Counted from the stretch's first letter, positions 51,988-60,712 are shown. The stretch is DNA of 64,000 bases from DASVTR01 sp036382855 (GCA_036382855.1 DASVPO010000004.1:66732-130731); one strand, 5' to 3'. Notes: a model not told the origin generated them from the sequence alone. A program made the numbers and translations.

Positions 51988-52650
51988 TTAAAAATCCTGC
52001 TTCTCGTCGCGTCCTCGCAACGCGGCAGCACGGTCGCCGCGTCGCATCAAAGCTTCTGCGCTTAGTGCTTGATAGACCCTTTGCGTCTCCTGTCGCGCGC
52101 TCTCGAATCCATCGGAAGTGTCAATCAAATAATCAGCGTAACGCTTCTTCTCTTCCTGCGGCATCTGGGCCATGATGCGCGCGGCTGCCTCTTCGCGCGT
52201 CAGTTGGTTGCGCGCCATCAACCGTTGCAGTTGGATTTCCGGGCGACAATGTACCACGATTAGTTTGTCAAAACGCCTGTAGCCGCCCGATTCTATCATC
52301 AACGCGGCGTCAACGACTCCGATTCCTTCAGGGTCTTCCGCCTCCCATTTTCGCAGTTGTTCATCCTGACTTTCAATGATGAAGGGATGCAGTATGGAAT
52401 TCAAGAGCAGCCGCTTTGTTTCATCCGCGAAGACGATTGCGCCCAACCGCGCGCGGTCAAGCAACCCGTCCGCGCTCAGCACCTCTTCACCGAAAGAATC
52501 AACCACAGCCTGCAAACCACGCGTCCCGACACCGACCACCTCGCGCGCCGTCAGGTCAGCATCCAGCACATGACAACCCAACTCGGCCAGCACACCGGCG
52601 ACAAAAGTTTTGCCGACCGCAATTGAGCCTGTCAATCCTACTCTCAACAT
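51988..52650 (-). CDS. coaE: Dephospho-CoA kinase
   Basis: 220 residues. The P-loop is GLTGSIAVGKT at about 6-16, followed by LGCHVLDADLTAREVV with the CoA-site Asp. Further family features are LLNSILHPFIIE (His-Pro) and IGVVDAALMIESGGYRRFDKLIVVHC, then QLQRLMARNQLTREEAAARIMAQM, the lid region. It catalyses the last step of CoA synthesis, ATP-dependent phosphorylation of the 3'-hydroxyl of dephospho-CoA, in the cytoplasm. The C-terminus has a basic tail (RRGDRAAALRGRDEK). Placed 9 nt before a peptide-binding lipoprotein gene, a functionally unexpected neighbour. Confidence 0.95.
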   Translation of the reverse strand: MLRVGLTGSIAVGKTFVAGVLAELGCHVLDADLTAREVVGVGTRGLQAVVDSFGEEVLSADGLLDRARLGAIVFADETKRLLLNSILHPFIIESQDEQLRKWEAEDPEGIGVVDAALMIESGGYRRFDKLIVVHCRPEIQLQRLMARNQLTREEAAARIMAQMPQEEKKRYADYLIDTSDGFESARQETQRVYQALSAEALMRRGDRAAALRGRDEKQDF

Positions 52651-52734
52651 CAGGCACTCAAAAGAGTAACTTAACCATTCAATCCTTTACGACCTTACGT
52701 CTTAACTTTGAGCCTCCAGCGTGAAATGCTTTTC

Positions 52735-52775
52735 TCACAAAGGCGCAATGGAAAAAAACCAAAGGACGCAAAGGG
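52735..52775. repeat. Short degenerate AAAGGCGC / AAAGGACGC direct repeat
   Basis: In the 151-nt gap between folD and coaE, CACAAAGGCGCAA is followed by CCAAAGGACGCAAAGG. It looks like decayed tandem units of a 7-8 bp repeat. The rest of the gap shows nothing recognisable. Confidence 0.35.
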
Positions 52776-52801
52776 GTTGAGTCCGGGTTTTAAAGCATGC
52801 T

Positions 52802-53773
52802 CTAAGTAATTAAATTTCTTCTCGCTTTCGCCGCCGCCACTGTGTTCTTCATCAGCATCGCGACGGTCAGCAGCCCGACGCCACCCGGCACTGGACTGCG
52901 AAGAGCGGCCACTTCATCCGCCTCCGCCGGATGCACGTCGCCCACGAGCGTATAGCCGTGCTCTCTAATCGCGCGCAGGCGCTTCTCCGTCTCCGGCCCG
53001 AAAAGCCCGCGCGCAGTCTCTTCATCCGTCACCCTATTAATGCCGACATCAATCACGGTCGCACCCTTTTTGATGTGCTCTCCACGGATAAAAGCTGGGC
53101 GACCGATGGCCGCAATGAGAATATCTGCTTCGCGTGTGACGGACGACAAATCACGCGTGCGCGAATGGCAGATGGTGACGGTCGCGTCTCTTTGCAGTAG
53201 TAGTTGAGCAAGCGGACGCCCGACGATGTGGCTGCGGCCGACGACGCAGGCACGCGCCCCGCTTATCTGAATCGCATTGCGCTCAAGCAACTCTATAATC
53301 CCGGCGGGTGTGCAGGGCGCAAGCGCCTGCTGGCCCAAAGAGAGCCTGCCGACGTTGATGGGATGAAAGCAGTCAACATCCTTCGCCGGGTTGACTGCCT
53401 CTAACACTCGCGCTTCATCAACCGCCCGCGGCAGCGGCAACTGCACCAGAATCCCGTCAACGTCCTCACGCTCGTTAAGCTCCGCGACCAACTCAAGCAA
53501 CTGCTCTGTGCTTGTCTCAACTGGCAGCGCGTGATGCTCCGAGCGCAGGCCCAGGGCTTCCGAAGTCCGCACTTTATTGTTCACATAGACGGACGAAGCA
53601 GGGTCATCGCCCACACGCACCGCAACAAGGCACGGTTGAACGTCGTGCTCACGCTTGAGGCGCAAGACCTCTTCCCCCACCTCTCGCTTAATCTCTTCGG
53701 CAACACGCGAGCCGTCCAAGATTGCCGCACGTTCGAGCTTATCCGTCATCTGTCGCGTCGTTTGTTCGGTCAT
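52802..53773 (-). CDS. folD: Bifunctional methylene-THF dehydrogenase/cyclohydrolase
   Basis: 323 residues. SSVYVNNKVRTSEALG holds the catalytic Tyr and Lys (YxxxK). DGILVQLPLPRAVDEARVL is the FolD signature. KDVDCFHPINVGRLSLGQ is close to the usual KDVDGFHP with Gly replaced by Cys. CVVGRSHIVGRPLAQLLLQRDATVTICHSRT is the NADP site, and PVPGGVGLLTVAMLM is the C-terminal signature. It interconverts methylene-, methenyl- and formyl-tetrahydrofolate for purine, thymidylate and formyl-Met synthesis. The first ~15 residues exceed the usual N-terminus; an internal Met (MTDKLERA) eight codons in is an alternative start. Confidence 0.95.
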   Translation of the reverse strand: MTEQTTRQMTDKLERAAILDGSRVAEEIKREVGEEVLRLKREHDVQPCLVAVRVGDDPASSVYVNNKVRTSEALGLRSEHHALPVETSTEQLLELVAELNEREDVDGILVQLPLPRAVDEARVLEAVNPAKDVDCFHPINVGRLSLGQQALAPCTPAGIIELLERNAIQISGARACVVGRSHIVGRPLAQLLLQRDATVTICHSRTRDLSSVTREADILIAAIGRPAFIRGEHIKKGATVIDVGINRVTDEETARGLFGPETEKRLRAIREHGYTLVGDVHPAEADEVAALRSPVPGGVGLLTVAMLMKNTVAAAKARRNLIT

Positions 53774-53914
53774 TAAGTCTCAGGCTTTTTCAGTTTCGGA
53801 GCATGATTAATAAGGGCGTTTGAGTTGTAGCATAAACCGGCGCGTTGAAAAAGTCAGGGCCATTCTTTGCGGCCTCTCTTGAGTTATCCGGCCACGGTGA
53901 AGGATAATCCACGC

Positions 53915-56458
53915 ATGCCGACAATTATCAAGCGTCAAGCCCTCGCGGTTCTCTTTTTGCTTTCCGTCGCTTCATTCCAGATTCTACAGGCACAAGCTCC
54001 GCGCGAACGACATGAGCGTATACGCGCTGCCGTTGATAGAAACGACAACGCAGCGGCCATTAACGAACTGCAATCGCTGCTCAAAGCCGAGCCAGCGCTT
54101 TTCACGCTCAACAACTACGACTACCTGCTGGCCCGCCTCTCGGAGCGGCAGGGCGACATGGCGACGGCGGCCGTCGGCTTTCAATCAGTCGCTTCGCGCA
54201 ATTCCATGCTCTCGCAGTATGCGCTCTGGCACTTGGCCCAGTTTGCGCGTTCGACTGGAAATCTAACGCTCGAACGCGACCAACTGCGTCAACTAATCAT
54301 TACCTTTCCCTCAAGTCTGCTGCGCGAAGCCGCGCTGGCGCGACTTGGCGAGAGTTTCTTTGAGAGCGGCGATTATGCCTCCGCGATTTCCGCGTTGCGT
54401 CCGCAGAGCGATGCGAAGAATTCCAGTTCAGCACGCGAAGCGCTCGCGCTCGTCGGGCAGGCGTTCCTGCGCAGCAAGCAGGATGCTCAGGCGCGCGAAA
54501 TTTTCAACATCCTCATCACGCAGACTCCTGACCCCGCACGCCCGGATGATTACGCGCTCGTCGGCGTGCGCGGCCTTGATGCGCTCGACGCAGGAAGCCC
54601 TGAGGCCGCGCAGAAGCAGGCTCCGCAGCTTTCCGAAAGCGAGCACCTGCGCCGCGCAGCCATCTATACTTTCAATCGCGATTTCCCCGCAGCCCGCCTG
54701 CACTACCTCGCAATCGTCGAGCGCTACCCGCAGAGCGCAAACGTGCCCGACGCGCTCTTTCAAACCGGGCGCGGCCACGCTCAGGACGTGCAGTTTGATG
54801 AAGCCACAAAATATTTCCAGCGTATCGTCACGCAGTTTCCCAGCAGCCCGAACGCACGCGAAGCTTTAAGCGCGCTCGCCACGGCCTACCTGCGCGGCAA
54901 ACACGCAGATGAGGCTTCCGCAACCTTCAAGCAGGTCATCGAGCGCTACCCCGACGCGCCAAACGCGGAGCGCTACTACCTCAACCTGATTGATGCTCTG
55001 CGCGAAGCGGGCCGCGATGATGAAGCGCTGGAATGGGTCAGGCAAACGCGCGCTAAATTTCGTGGACAGGCAGCAGCGCTCGCTCTCTTCGCGCAGGCGC
55101 GTATACATCTCTCGCAGAGCGCGTGGCCGGCGGCGCTCTCCAACCTTGATGCGCTCAGGAATGAAGCGGACACGGGCGGCCTGCGCGTCTCAGGAGGAAC
55201 AACGCCCGTCGAACTCTCTTTCACACGCGCTCTTGTTCTCGAACAGTTAGGCCGCACGGAGGAGGCCGTCAGCGCTTATCTGGCGATTCCCGATGGACGC
55301 AACGAGTATTACGGAGGCCGTGCAACGCGTCGTCTTCGCGCGCTGGCCGCAGACGCTCGCACGAAGAATGTTATCCAGTCGCGCCTTGACGGACTGCGCA
55401 CAGAAGCGCAGCAAGCCCTCTCAGGCGGGCAGTCCGAACGCGCCAGAACTGCCGCGCAGAACGCCCTGCGCCTGACCGAGGACGCAGCCGCCACAGAGCA
55501 ACTCTTAGACATCGCGCGCCGCGCATACAGCGCGCTCCCAGACTACAATCGTGTTCCAGCATTTCGACTGCTGCCCACAGGCAGGCAGGAGCTATTAACT
55601 ACCGCACCGCGCACGAGCGACAAAGAGCCGACGCATCAAGCCCTCGCAGACGAACTACTCTTCCTCGGCCTCTATGATGAAGGTGCGCCTGAGTTGGCCG
55701 TTGCAGAAAACGCCTTCAGCAGCGGCGTCGAGAAGCTTGAAACAAAACCTGCTGAAACTGATGAGGCGGGCAAACCGCAGGAGAAACAGAAACAACCTGC
55801 GTCATCAACCGTCGCTCCATCAAGATCACTTTCGCCGGATGAAGCCTACACGCTCGCAGTCCTCTTCAAGCGCGGCGAGAATGCGGAGCGAGCCATTCGC
55901 TTTGCCGAACCGCTCTGGAAAAAAGTTCCGGCCGATTATCTGCTTGAGCTTGCGCCGCGCGAGATGGTCGAGTTGCTCTATCCTGCGCCTTATGGTGCGT
56001 CGTTGCGCGAGTATGCTCCACAGCGCGGAGTTGACCCGCGTTTTGTGCTGGCGATTATGCGGCAGGAGTCGCGTTTCCGTTCTGATGCCAAGTCAGTCTC
56101 GGCGGCGCGCGGGCTGCTGCAATTCATTCCGACGACCGCCAACAAGATTGCCTCGCAACTCGGCATACAGAATTTTCCGCAGGACAATCTCTACAATCCG
56201 CGCATCGCGGTTCTCTTCGGCTCACAGTATATGGGCAATCTCTTCAAGCTCTTTCCTGAGATGCCGCAGGCCGTCGCCGCTTCATACAACGGCGGCGAGG
56301 ATAACGTTGCGCGCTGGGTTGCGCGCGCTCGTTCACAAGACCCGGACCGCTATGTCATAGAGATAGGCTATACGCAGTCGAAAGATTACGTCTTCAAAGT
56401 GCTGCCGAATTACTGGACATACCAGAAGCTCTACACGGACCAACTTCAACCCCGCTAA
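53915..56458 (+). CDS. TPR-rich soluble lytic murein transglycosylase (Slt-type)
   Basis: 847 residues from the ATG at 53915 (AAGGAT ahead of it); a TTG 48 nt upstream has no ribosome site. The signal peptide is LAVLFLLSVASFQILQAQA. About 500 residues of TPR-like helical pairs follow (LFQTGRGHAQDVQFDEATKYFQRIV, YLRGKHADEASATFKQVIERYPDAPNAERYY). A Gln/Lys/Pro-rich linker precedes the SLT domain at about 690-830. There the catalytic Glu is in FVLAIMRQESRFRSDAKS, followed by SAARGLLQFIPTTANKIA and AVAASYNGGEDNVARW. It cleaves peptidoglycan glycan strands in the periplasm with formation of 1,6-anhydroMurNAc. The TPR part plays the role of the Slt70 doughnut. Confidence 0.93.
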   Translation: MPTIIKRQALAVLFLLSVASFQILQAQAPRERHERIRAAVDRNDNAAAINELQSLLKAEPALFTLNNYDYLLARLSERQGDMATAAVGFQSVASRNSMLSQYALWHLAQFARSTGNLTLERDQLRQLIITFPSSLLREAALARLGESFFESGDYASAISALRPQSDAKNSSSAREALALVGQAFLRSKQDAQAREIFNILITQTPDPARPDDYALVGVRGLDALDAGSPEAAQKQAPQLSESEHLRRAAIYTFNRDFPAARLHYLAIVERYPQSANVPDALFQTGRGHAQDVQFDEATKYFQRIVTQFPSSPNAREALSALATAYLRGKHADEASATFKQVIERYPDAPNAERYYLNLIDALREAGRDDEALEWVRQTRAKFRGQAAALALFAQARIHLSQSAWPAALSNLDALRNEADTGGLRVSGGTTPVELSFTRALVLEQLGRTEEAVSAYLAIPDGRNEYYGGRATRRLRALAADARTKNVIQSRLDGLRTEAQQALSGGQSERARTAAQNALRLTEDAAATEQLLDIARRAYSALPDYNRVPAFRLLPTGRQELLTTAPRTSDKEPTHQALADELLFLGLYDEGAPELAVAENAFSSGVEKLETKPAETDEAGKPQEKQKQPASSTVAPSRSLSPDEAYTLAVLFKRGENAERAIRFAEPLWKKVPADYLLELAPREMVELLYPAPYGASLREYAPQRGVDPRFVLAIMRQESRFRSDAKSVSAARGLLQFIPTTANKIASQLGIQNFPQDNLYNPRIAVLFGSQYMGNLFKLFPEMPQAVAASYNGGEDNVARWVARARSQDPDRYVIEIGYTQSKDYVFKVLPNYWTYQKLYTDQLQPR

Positions 56459-56485
56459 CGAAGCGGCCACATCATTCAACAGAAA

Positions 56486-57355
56486 ATGTCTCGCTCTATT
56501 TTATCAACAATAATCTTTCTGCTCTGCGCAACGTTGTTCGCCTGCCAGCCGACAAAGAAGGTTGAAGGGAAACGCTATGAACTGAAGGGCAAGGTGGTCG
56601 CCGTTGACCGCACCGCGCAGCTACTCACAATCTCCCACGAAGAGATACGCGGCTACATGGACGAGATGACCATGTCGTTTGCCCTCAAAGACCCTGCCAT
56701 CATTAACGACATTACGCCCGGCGATTCTATTCAGGCCACACTCGTCGTCGCTGCCCCTTCAACATGGCTCGAAGACGTTATTATCACCAAGCCGCCGACA
56801 AAACTCTCGGCCAGCGAGCAACCAGCCACCGCGAAGGAGGCCAGCCCCGGAGACACGGTTCCAGATTTTTCTTTAGTCAATCAGGACGGCAAGCGTATTA
56901 GCATAGGGCAGTACAAAGGCAGGGCGCTCTTGCTCACGTTTATCTACACGCGCTGCCCGCTACCCGAATATTGCACGCTGATGAGCGATAACTTCGCTGC
57001 CGTTGACCGCGAGTTGAAAAGGGACGAAGACCTCTATCGCCGCACACACCTGCTGAGCGTCAGCATTGACCCCGGATATGACACGCCCAAGGTCCTGCGC
57101 AGCTACGGCGGCGCACACACAGGCAACTACACCACAGAGACCTTCCAACACTGGGAATTCGCGACCGGCACGAAAGACGAAGTGAAACAACTCGCGCAAT
57201 TCTTCGGCCTCACCTACTACCCCGACGCAGACCAGATCACACACTCTTTACGCACAGCCATCATCGCCCCCGACGGCAAGGTCTACAAAGTTTACAGAGG
57301 CAACGAATGGAAGCCCGAAGAAGTAGTCCACGACCTTCAAGCGTTCAAAAAGTGA
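56486..57355 (+). CDS. CusF-like / SCO1 fusion lipoprotein (copper handling)
   Basis: 289 residues. The lipoprotein signal ends in LFAC (Cys near residue 20). An N-terminal CusF-type copper-binding domain occupies about 30-100: KGKVVAVDRTAQLLTISHEEI, then YMDEMTMSFALKD with the Met cluster that binds Cu(I). A SCO1/SenC thioredoxin-like domain spans about 125-289 (VPDFSLVNQDGKRI, LLLTFIYTRCPLPEYCTLMS, then SVSIDPGYDTPKVLRSYG and the conserved His in DQITHSLRT). The copper/redox pair is C-x5-C (CPLPEYC), not the usual C-x3-C. Probable role: copper delivery or redox control for cytochrome oxidase assembly or another cuproenzyme. Its TGA stop lies in the first unit of a heptad repeat. Confidence 0.88.
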   Translation: MSRSILSTIIFLLCATLFACQPTKKVEGKRYELKGKVVAVDRTAQLLTISHEEIRGYMDEMTMSFALKDPAIINDITPGDSIQATLVVAAPSTWLEDVIITKPPTKLSASEQPATAKEASPGDTVPDFSLVNQDGKRISIGQYKGRALLLTFIYTRCPLPEYCTLMSDNFAAVDRELKRDEDLYRRTHLLSVSIDPGYDTPKVLRSYGGAHTGNYTTETFQHWEFATGTKDEVKQLAQFFGLTYYPDADQITHSLRTAIIAPDGKVYKVYRGNEWKPEEVVHDLQAFKK

Positions 57356-57424
57356 TGAGTAATGAGTGATGAGTTAAATGCTGTTTGCTTCCTACTCATC
57401 ACTCATTACTCATCACTCATCACT
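57353..57424. repeat. TRATGAG heptad repeat, inverted arms (copy 2)
   Basis: The left arm is TGATGAG-TAATGAG-TGATGAG, starting in the stop codon of the SCO1-like gene. A loop of about 20 nt follows, then a right arm of four to five complementary units. The arms pair over about 22 bp. It sits between convergent genes (SCO1-like, etfA) and could act as a terminator, though no T run follows. Confidence 0.9.
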
Positions 57425-57430
57425 TCTTTA

Positions 57431-58411
57431 CTATGCTTTATGCTTCTTGATTTCTTCTGTCAGGACTGGGAGGACTTCGAAGAGGTCGCCGACGATGCCG
57501 TAGTCTGCGATGTCGAAGATGGGAGCTTCTGGGTCTTTGTTGACGGCGACGATGGTGCCGGAATTTTTCATGCCGACGAGATGCTGGATTGCGCCTGAGA
57601 TGCCGAGCGCGATGTAGAGCTTGGGCGCGACCGTCTGGCCGCTTGAGCCTATCTGTCGGTCAATCGGCAACCACTCCGCATCGCAAATCGGCCGCGACGC
57701 AGCGATGTCTCCGCCGAGAACTTCGGCCAGTTTTTCCGCCAGCGCTATATTCTCCTTGCTCTTGATGCCGCGACCGATGGCGACGATGGTTTCCGCCTTC
57801 GTCAAGTCAACCGCCTGCTTCACCTCCTGAAACGGCGCTTCAGGCTTCATGCGAACTTCGCCCACTTCGACCTGCATTGTTTCCACACCGGCGCTGCCCC
57901 CCTTGCTTGCCTGCTCCGCGCGATACGCGCCCGACTGGAATGTCGCGAAGATGGGCGCTGCACCGTCTGCCACCACATCCGCGTCAATCTTGCCTAGGAA
58001 GATGCGCCGCGAGAAGGTCACGTTTCCATCACCGACGCGCGCCCTGATGCAATCGCTGATTAACCCTTTGCCGAAACGTGCTGACAACTTCGGCGCGAAA
58101 TCGCGCACGAGATACGTGTGCGGCAGGATGACGTACTGCGGGTCCTGCGCACGCACGACCTGCTCCATCGCGTCCGCATAACCGTCCGGCGTATACTCCG
58201 CCAGCTTTTCGTTGTCTGCATAGATGACGCGCTCTACATCGTAACCCGCAATCTCCGTCGCCAGTTGATTCATCCCCGCGCCCAGCACGACCGCCCTCAC
58301 AGGTTGGCCCAACTCCGCGCCCAAACTCTGAGCCGCCGCCATCGCCTCAAACGAAGTCTTATTAAACGTGCCAGCCCTGTGCTCCGCAAAAACCAGAATT
58401 CCGTTGCTCAT
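57431..58411 (-). CDS. etfA: Electron transfer flavoprotein alpha subunit
   Basis: 326 residues. The N-terminal Rossmann-like domain (ILVFAEHRAGTFNKTSFEAMAAA) is followed by the C-terminal FAD-binding domain: GRGIKSKENIALAEKLAEVLGG, ASRPICDAEWLPIDRQIGSSGQTVAPKLYI, ALGISGAIQHLVGMKN, IVAVNKDPEAPIFDIADYGIVGD, which matches the ETF-alpha signature. It forms the FAD-carrying ETF heterodimer with EtfB, moving electrons from acyl-CoA and other dehydrogenases to ETF-quinone oxidoreductase. Its gene follows etfB, with a heptad-repeat hairpin between them. Confidence 0.95.
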   Translation of the reverse strand: MSNGILVFAEHRAGTFNKTSFEAMAAAQSLGAELGQPVRAVVLGAGMNQLATEIAGYDVERVIYADNEKLAEYTPDGYADAMEQVVRAQDPQYVILPHTYLVRDFAPKLSARFGKGLISDCIRARVGDGNVTFSRRIFLGKIDADVVADGAAPIFATFQSGAYRAEQASKGGSAGVETMQVEVGEVRMKPEAPFQEVKQAVDLTKAETIVAIGRGIKSKENIALAEKLAEVLGGDIAASRPICDAEWLPIDRQIGSSGQTVAPKLYIALGISGAIQHLVGMKNSGTIVAVNKDPEAPIFDIADYGIVGDLFEVLPVLTEEIKKHKA

Positions 58412-58431
58412 ATAACCTCAATGACAAAGAA

Positions 58432-58504
58432 GTAATGAGTGATGAGTAATGAGTGATGAGTAAAAGAAAGAAGTTTTCAACTCATTACTCATCACTCATC
58501 ACTG
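58432..58504. repeat. TRATGAG heptad repeat, inverted arms (copy 3)
   Basis: The left arm is TAATGAG-TGATGAG-TAATGAG-TGATGAG, the loop about 20 nt, and the right arm CTCATTACTCATCACTCATCACT. Stem of about 21 bp. It lies between etfB and etfA, which must be made in equal amounts, so a terminator role is unlikely here. Confidence 0.9.
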
Positions 58505-58507
58505 TTT

Positions 58508-59281
58508 TTAGATGACTCTTGCTTCCGTGCGTAGTTTTTCTGCCAGCGCGACGGCTCCGGCCTTCGCGTCGCCGTTGCCCAAAAACTGTGTCTGCTTGGT
58601 CTTCTCCGGCAGGTAAACTTTTTCGATGCGTTGATGCGAGGGCGCAGCGGCGGCAGCCTCAGCGGGCGCGACTTCCTTAATCTCTTTTTTCTTCGCGGCC
58701 ATGATGCCCTTCAAGCTGGCGTAGCGTATCTGGCTGATGCCGGATTGAATCGTCAGCAGCGCAGGCTTCTGCATCGAGTACCACTGATACCAGCCGCTCT
58801 CAAGCTCGCGTTTGACGCGCAACTCCTCGCCCGAAGCGTCAACTTCGATGACAATCGTCGCGTGCGGCAGGCCCAGTAGTTCCGCCATGATGACGCCCGT
58901 TTGAGCATAGCCGTAATCGTCAGACTGCAAGCCCGTCAACACCAGATCAGCCTGCTCGTCGCGTATCGCTTCAGCCAGCACGCTCGCCGCCGCATAAGGT
59001 GAAAGCTGCCCCAGATTATCTCCGATGACATGAATAGCGCGATCAGCCCCACGCGCCAGCGCGTCCTTGATCACGCTCTTCACGCGCTGCGGTCCCATCG
59101 AACAGACGACCACCTCGCCGCCCAGCTTCTCCTTCAAACGCAAAGCCTCTTCCAGAGCATAGCCATCCGATTCATTAACTTCATAGGAGAGGTCGCCCTC
59201 CTCAATCCAAGTCGCCTCCCTGTTAATACGCAGGATGGCATCCTTATTAGCGACCTGTTTCATTAAGACGATGATCTTCAT
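58508..59281 (-). CDS. etfB: Electron transfer flavoprotein beta subunit
   Basis: 257 residues. MKIIVLMKQVANKDAILRI is the standard EtfB start. SDGYALEEALRLKEKLGGEVVVCSMGP and the AMP-site region ALARGADRAIHV follow, then LVLTGLQSDDYGYAQTGVIMAELLGLPHATIV. The C-terminal signature is YASLKGIMAAKKKEI. It pairs with EtfA; the beta subunit binds AMP and docks the dehydrogenase partner. It lies downstream of fabF, joining fatty-acid synthesis genes and ETF genes in one direction. Confidence 0.95.
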   Translation of the reverse strand: MKIIVLMKQVANKDAILRINREATWIEEGDLSYEVNESDGYALEEALRLKEKLGGEVVVCSMGPQRVKSVIKDALARGADRAIHVIGDNLGQLSPYAAASVLAEAIRDEQADLVLTGLQSDDYGYAQTGVIMAELLGLPHATIVIEVDASGEELRVKRELESGWYQWYSMQKPALLTIQSGISQIRYASLKGIMAAKKKEIKEVAPAEAAAAAPSHQRIEKVYLPEKTKQTQFLGNGDAKAGAVALAEKLRTEARVI

Positions 59282-59296
59282 TTTCGGTTTTCACTT

Positions 59297-59367
59297 TTGA
59301 GTGTTCAGTCTCCAGACTTTGACCTTCAGTTTTTTACTGAAGACTCAAGACGGACGACTGAAAACTG
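59297..59367. repeat. Imperfect inverted repeat between fabF and etfB
   Basis: Two arms of about 31 nt (59297-59327 and 59337-59367), built of CTTCAGT / ACTGAAGACT-like units, are complementary at roughly 22 of 31 positions. It resembles the TRATGAG elements in layout but not in sequence. Confidence 0.5.
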
Positions 59368-59368
59368 T

Positions 59369-60607
59369 TTACTCGTATCTCTTGAATAATAAACAAGCGT
59401 TTGTGCCGCCGAAGCCGAAGCTGTTTGAGAGCGCGTAAGAGATGTTTTTGCCGCGCGGCTCGTTGGGCACGTAGTCCAGATCGCAATCGGGGTCTGCGTT
59501 AAAGTAGTTGATAGTGGGCGGCATGGTGTTCCTGTCAATCGCCAGCACGGAGAAGACTGCTTCAATGCCGCCGGCCGCGCCGAGCAGATGGCCCGTCATG
59601 GATTTCGTAGAGCTAACGGCCAGCTTATAAGCGTGCTCGCCGAAGGTCTTCTTAATCGCGGCCGTCTCAAACTTATCGTTGTAGGGCGTGGACGTGCCGT
59701 GCGCGTTGATGTAGTCAACGCTCTCCGGCTGCACGCCAGCGTCGGCCATCGCCTTCTGCATGACGCGAATCGCGCCAGAGCCCGTCTCGTCAGGCATCGT
59801 GATGTGGAAAGCGTCGGCCGTCATGCCGTAGCCGACAATCTCCGCGTAGATCCTCGCGCCGCGCTTTCTTGCAAACTCCAGCTCTTCGAGAATAACGAGG
59901 CCGGCCCCTTCTCCGATGACGAAGCCGTCGCGGTCGCGCTCAAACGGACGCGAAGCACGAACAGGGTCGTCGTTGCGTGTTGAGAGCGCACGCATCGCTG
60001 CAAAGCCCGCCACGCTCATCGGAGTGATGGCGGATTCCGCGCCGCCGCAAATCATCGCGTCGGCATCGCCACGCTGGATAATCTTGAAGCTGTCACCGAT
60101 GGCATGAGCGCCAGCGGAGCAGGCCGTGGCGGTAGCGGAATTCGGACCCTTCGCGCCGTGGCGGATTGAGACCTGCCCGGCGGCCAGATTGACGATGGCC
60201 GACGGGATGAAGAAGGGCGAGACGCGTCCCGGCCCGTCGTTCAAAAGCTTCGAGTGTTCGCGTTCGATGGCCCAGAAGTCGCCGATGCCACTGCTGATGT
60301 ACGTGCCGACCTGCTCGTCGTTGGTTGCATCAATGCGCAGGCCGCTGTCCTTCATCGCTTCGTCTGATGCGGCAATCGCGTAATGGATAAACGAACCCAT
60401 CTTGCGCGCCTCTTTCTTCTCGATGAAGTTGAGCGGGTCGAAGTCTTTGACCTCGGCGGCAAACTTGACCGTAAATTTTTCGGTGTCAAACTTTCGGATG
60501 GGGCCGACACCGCTGCGGCCCTCCATCAGCGAAGACCAAGTATCCGCGACCGAGTTTCCCACCGGCGTGACCAGGCCCAGACCCGTTACCACGACGCGAC
60601 GTTTCAA
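59369..60607 (-). CDS. fabF: Beta-ketoacyl-ACP synthase II
   Basis: 412 residues starting at TTG, with AAAGGAG 8 nt ahead. VVVTGLGLVTPVGNSVADTW opens the thiolase fold. The active-site Cys is in ATACSAGAHAIGDSF (about residue 163), and the two His are in YINAHGTSTPYND and STKSMTGHLLGAAGG. SNSFGFGGTNACLLFKRY closes the protein. It condenses malonyl-ACP with acyl-ACP in chain elongation. It is separated from acpP by a heptad-repeat hairpin. All catalytic residues are present. Confidence 0.96.
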   Translation of the reverse strand: MKRRVVVTGLGLVTPVGNSVADTWSSLMEGRSGVGPIRKFDTEKFTVKFAAEVKDFDPLNFIEKKEARKMGSFIHYAIAASDEAMKDSGLRIDATNDEQVGTYISSGIGDFWAIEREHSKLLNDGPGRVSPFFIPSAIVNLAAGQVSIRHGAKGPNSATATACSAGAHAIGDSFKIIQRGDADAMICGGAESAITPMSVAGFAAMRALSTRNDDPVRASRPFERDRDGFVIGEGAGLVILEELEFARKRGARIYAEIVGYGMTADAFHITMPDETGSGAIRVMQKAMADAGVQPESVDYINAHGTSTPYNDKFETAAIKKTFGEHAYKLAVSSTKSMTGHLLGAAGGIEAVFSVLAIDRNTMPPTINYFNADPDCDLDYVPNEPRGKNISYALSNSFGFGGTNACLLFKRYE

Positions 60608-60639
60608 GATACTACTCCTTTGAAAAACAGGAACGAGCC

Positions 60640-60711
60640 ATGAGTAATGAGTGATGAATTGAAAAGCAACTGGCTTTCACTCATCACTCATTACTCATTA
60701 CTCATCACTTC
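60640..60711. repeat. TRATGAG heptad repeat, inverted arms (copy 4)
   Basis: The left arm is (C)ATGAG-TAATGAG-TGATGA, the loop about 22 nt, and the right arm CACTCATCACTCATTACTCATTACTCATCACT. It lies between acpP and fabF. Confidence 0.9.
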
Positions 60712-60712
60712 C

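Noticed and set aside
53867..53914. Upstream TTG start for the lytic transglycosylase
   Set aside because: No ribosome site; the ATG at 53915 has AAGGAT and gives a normal signal peptide.
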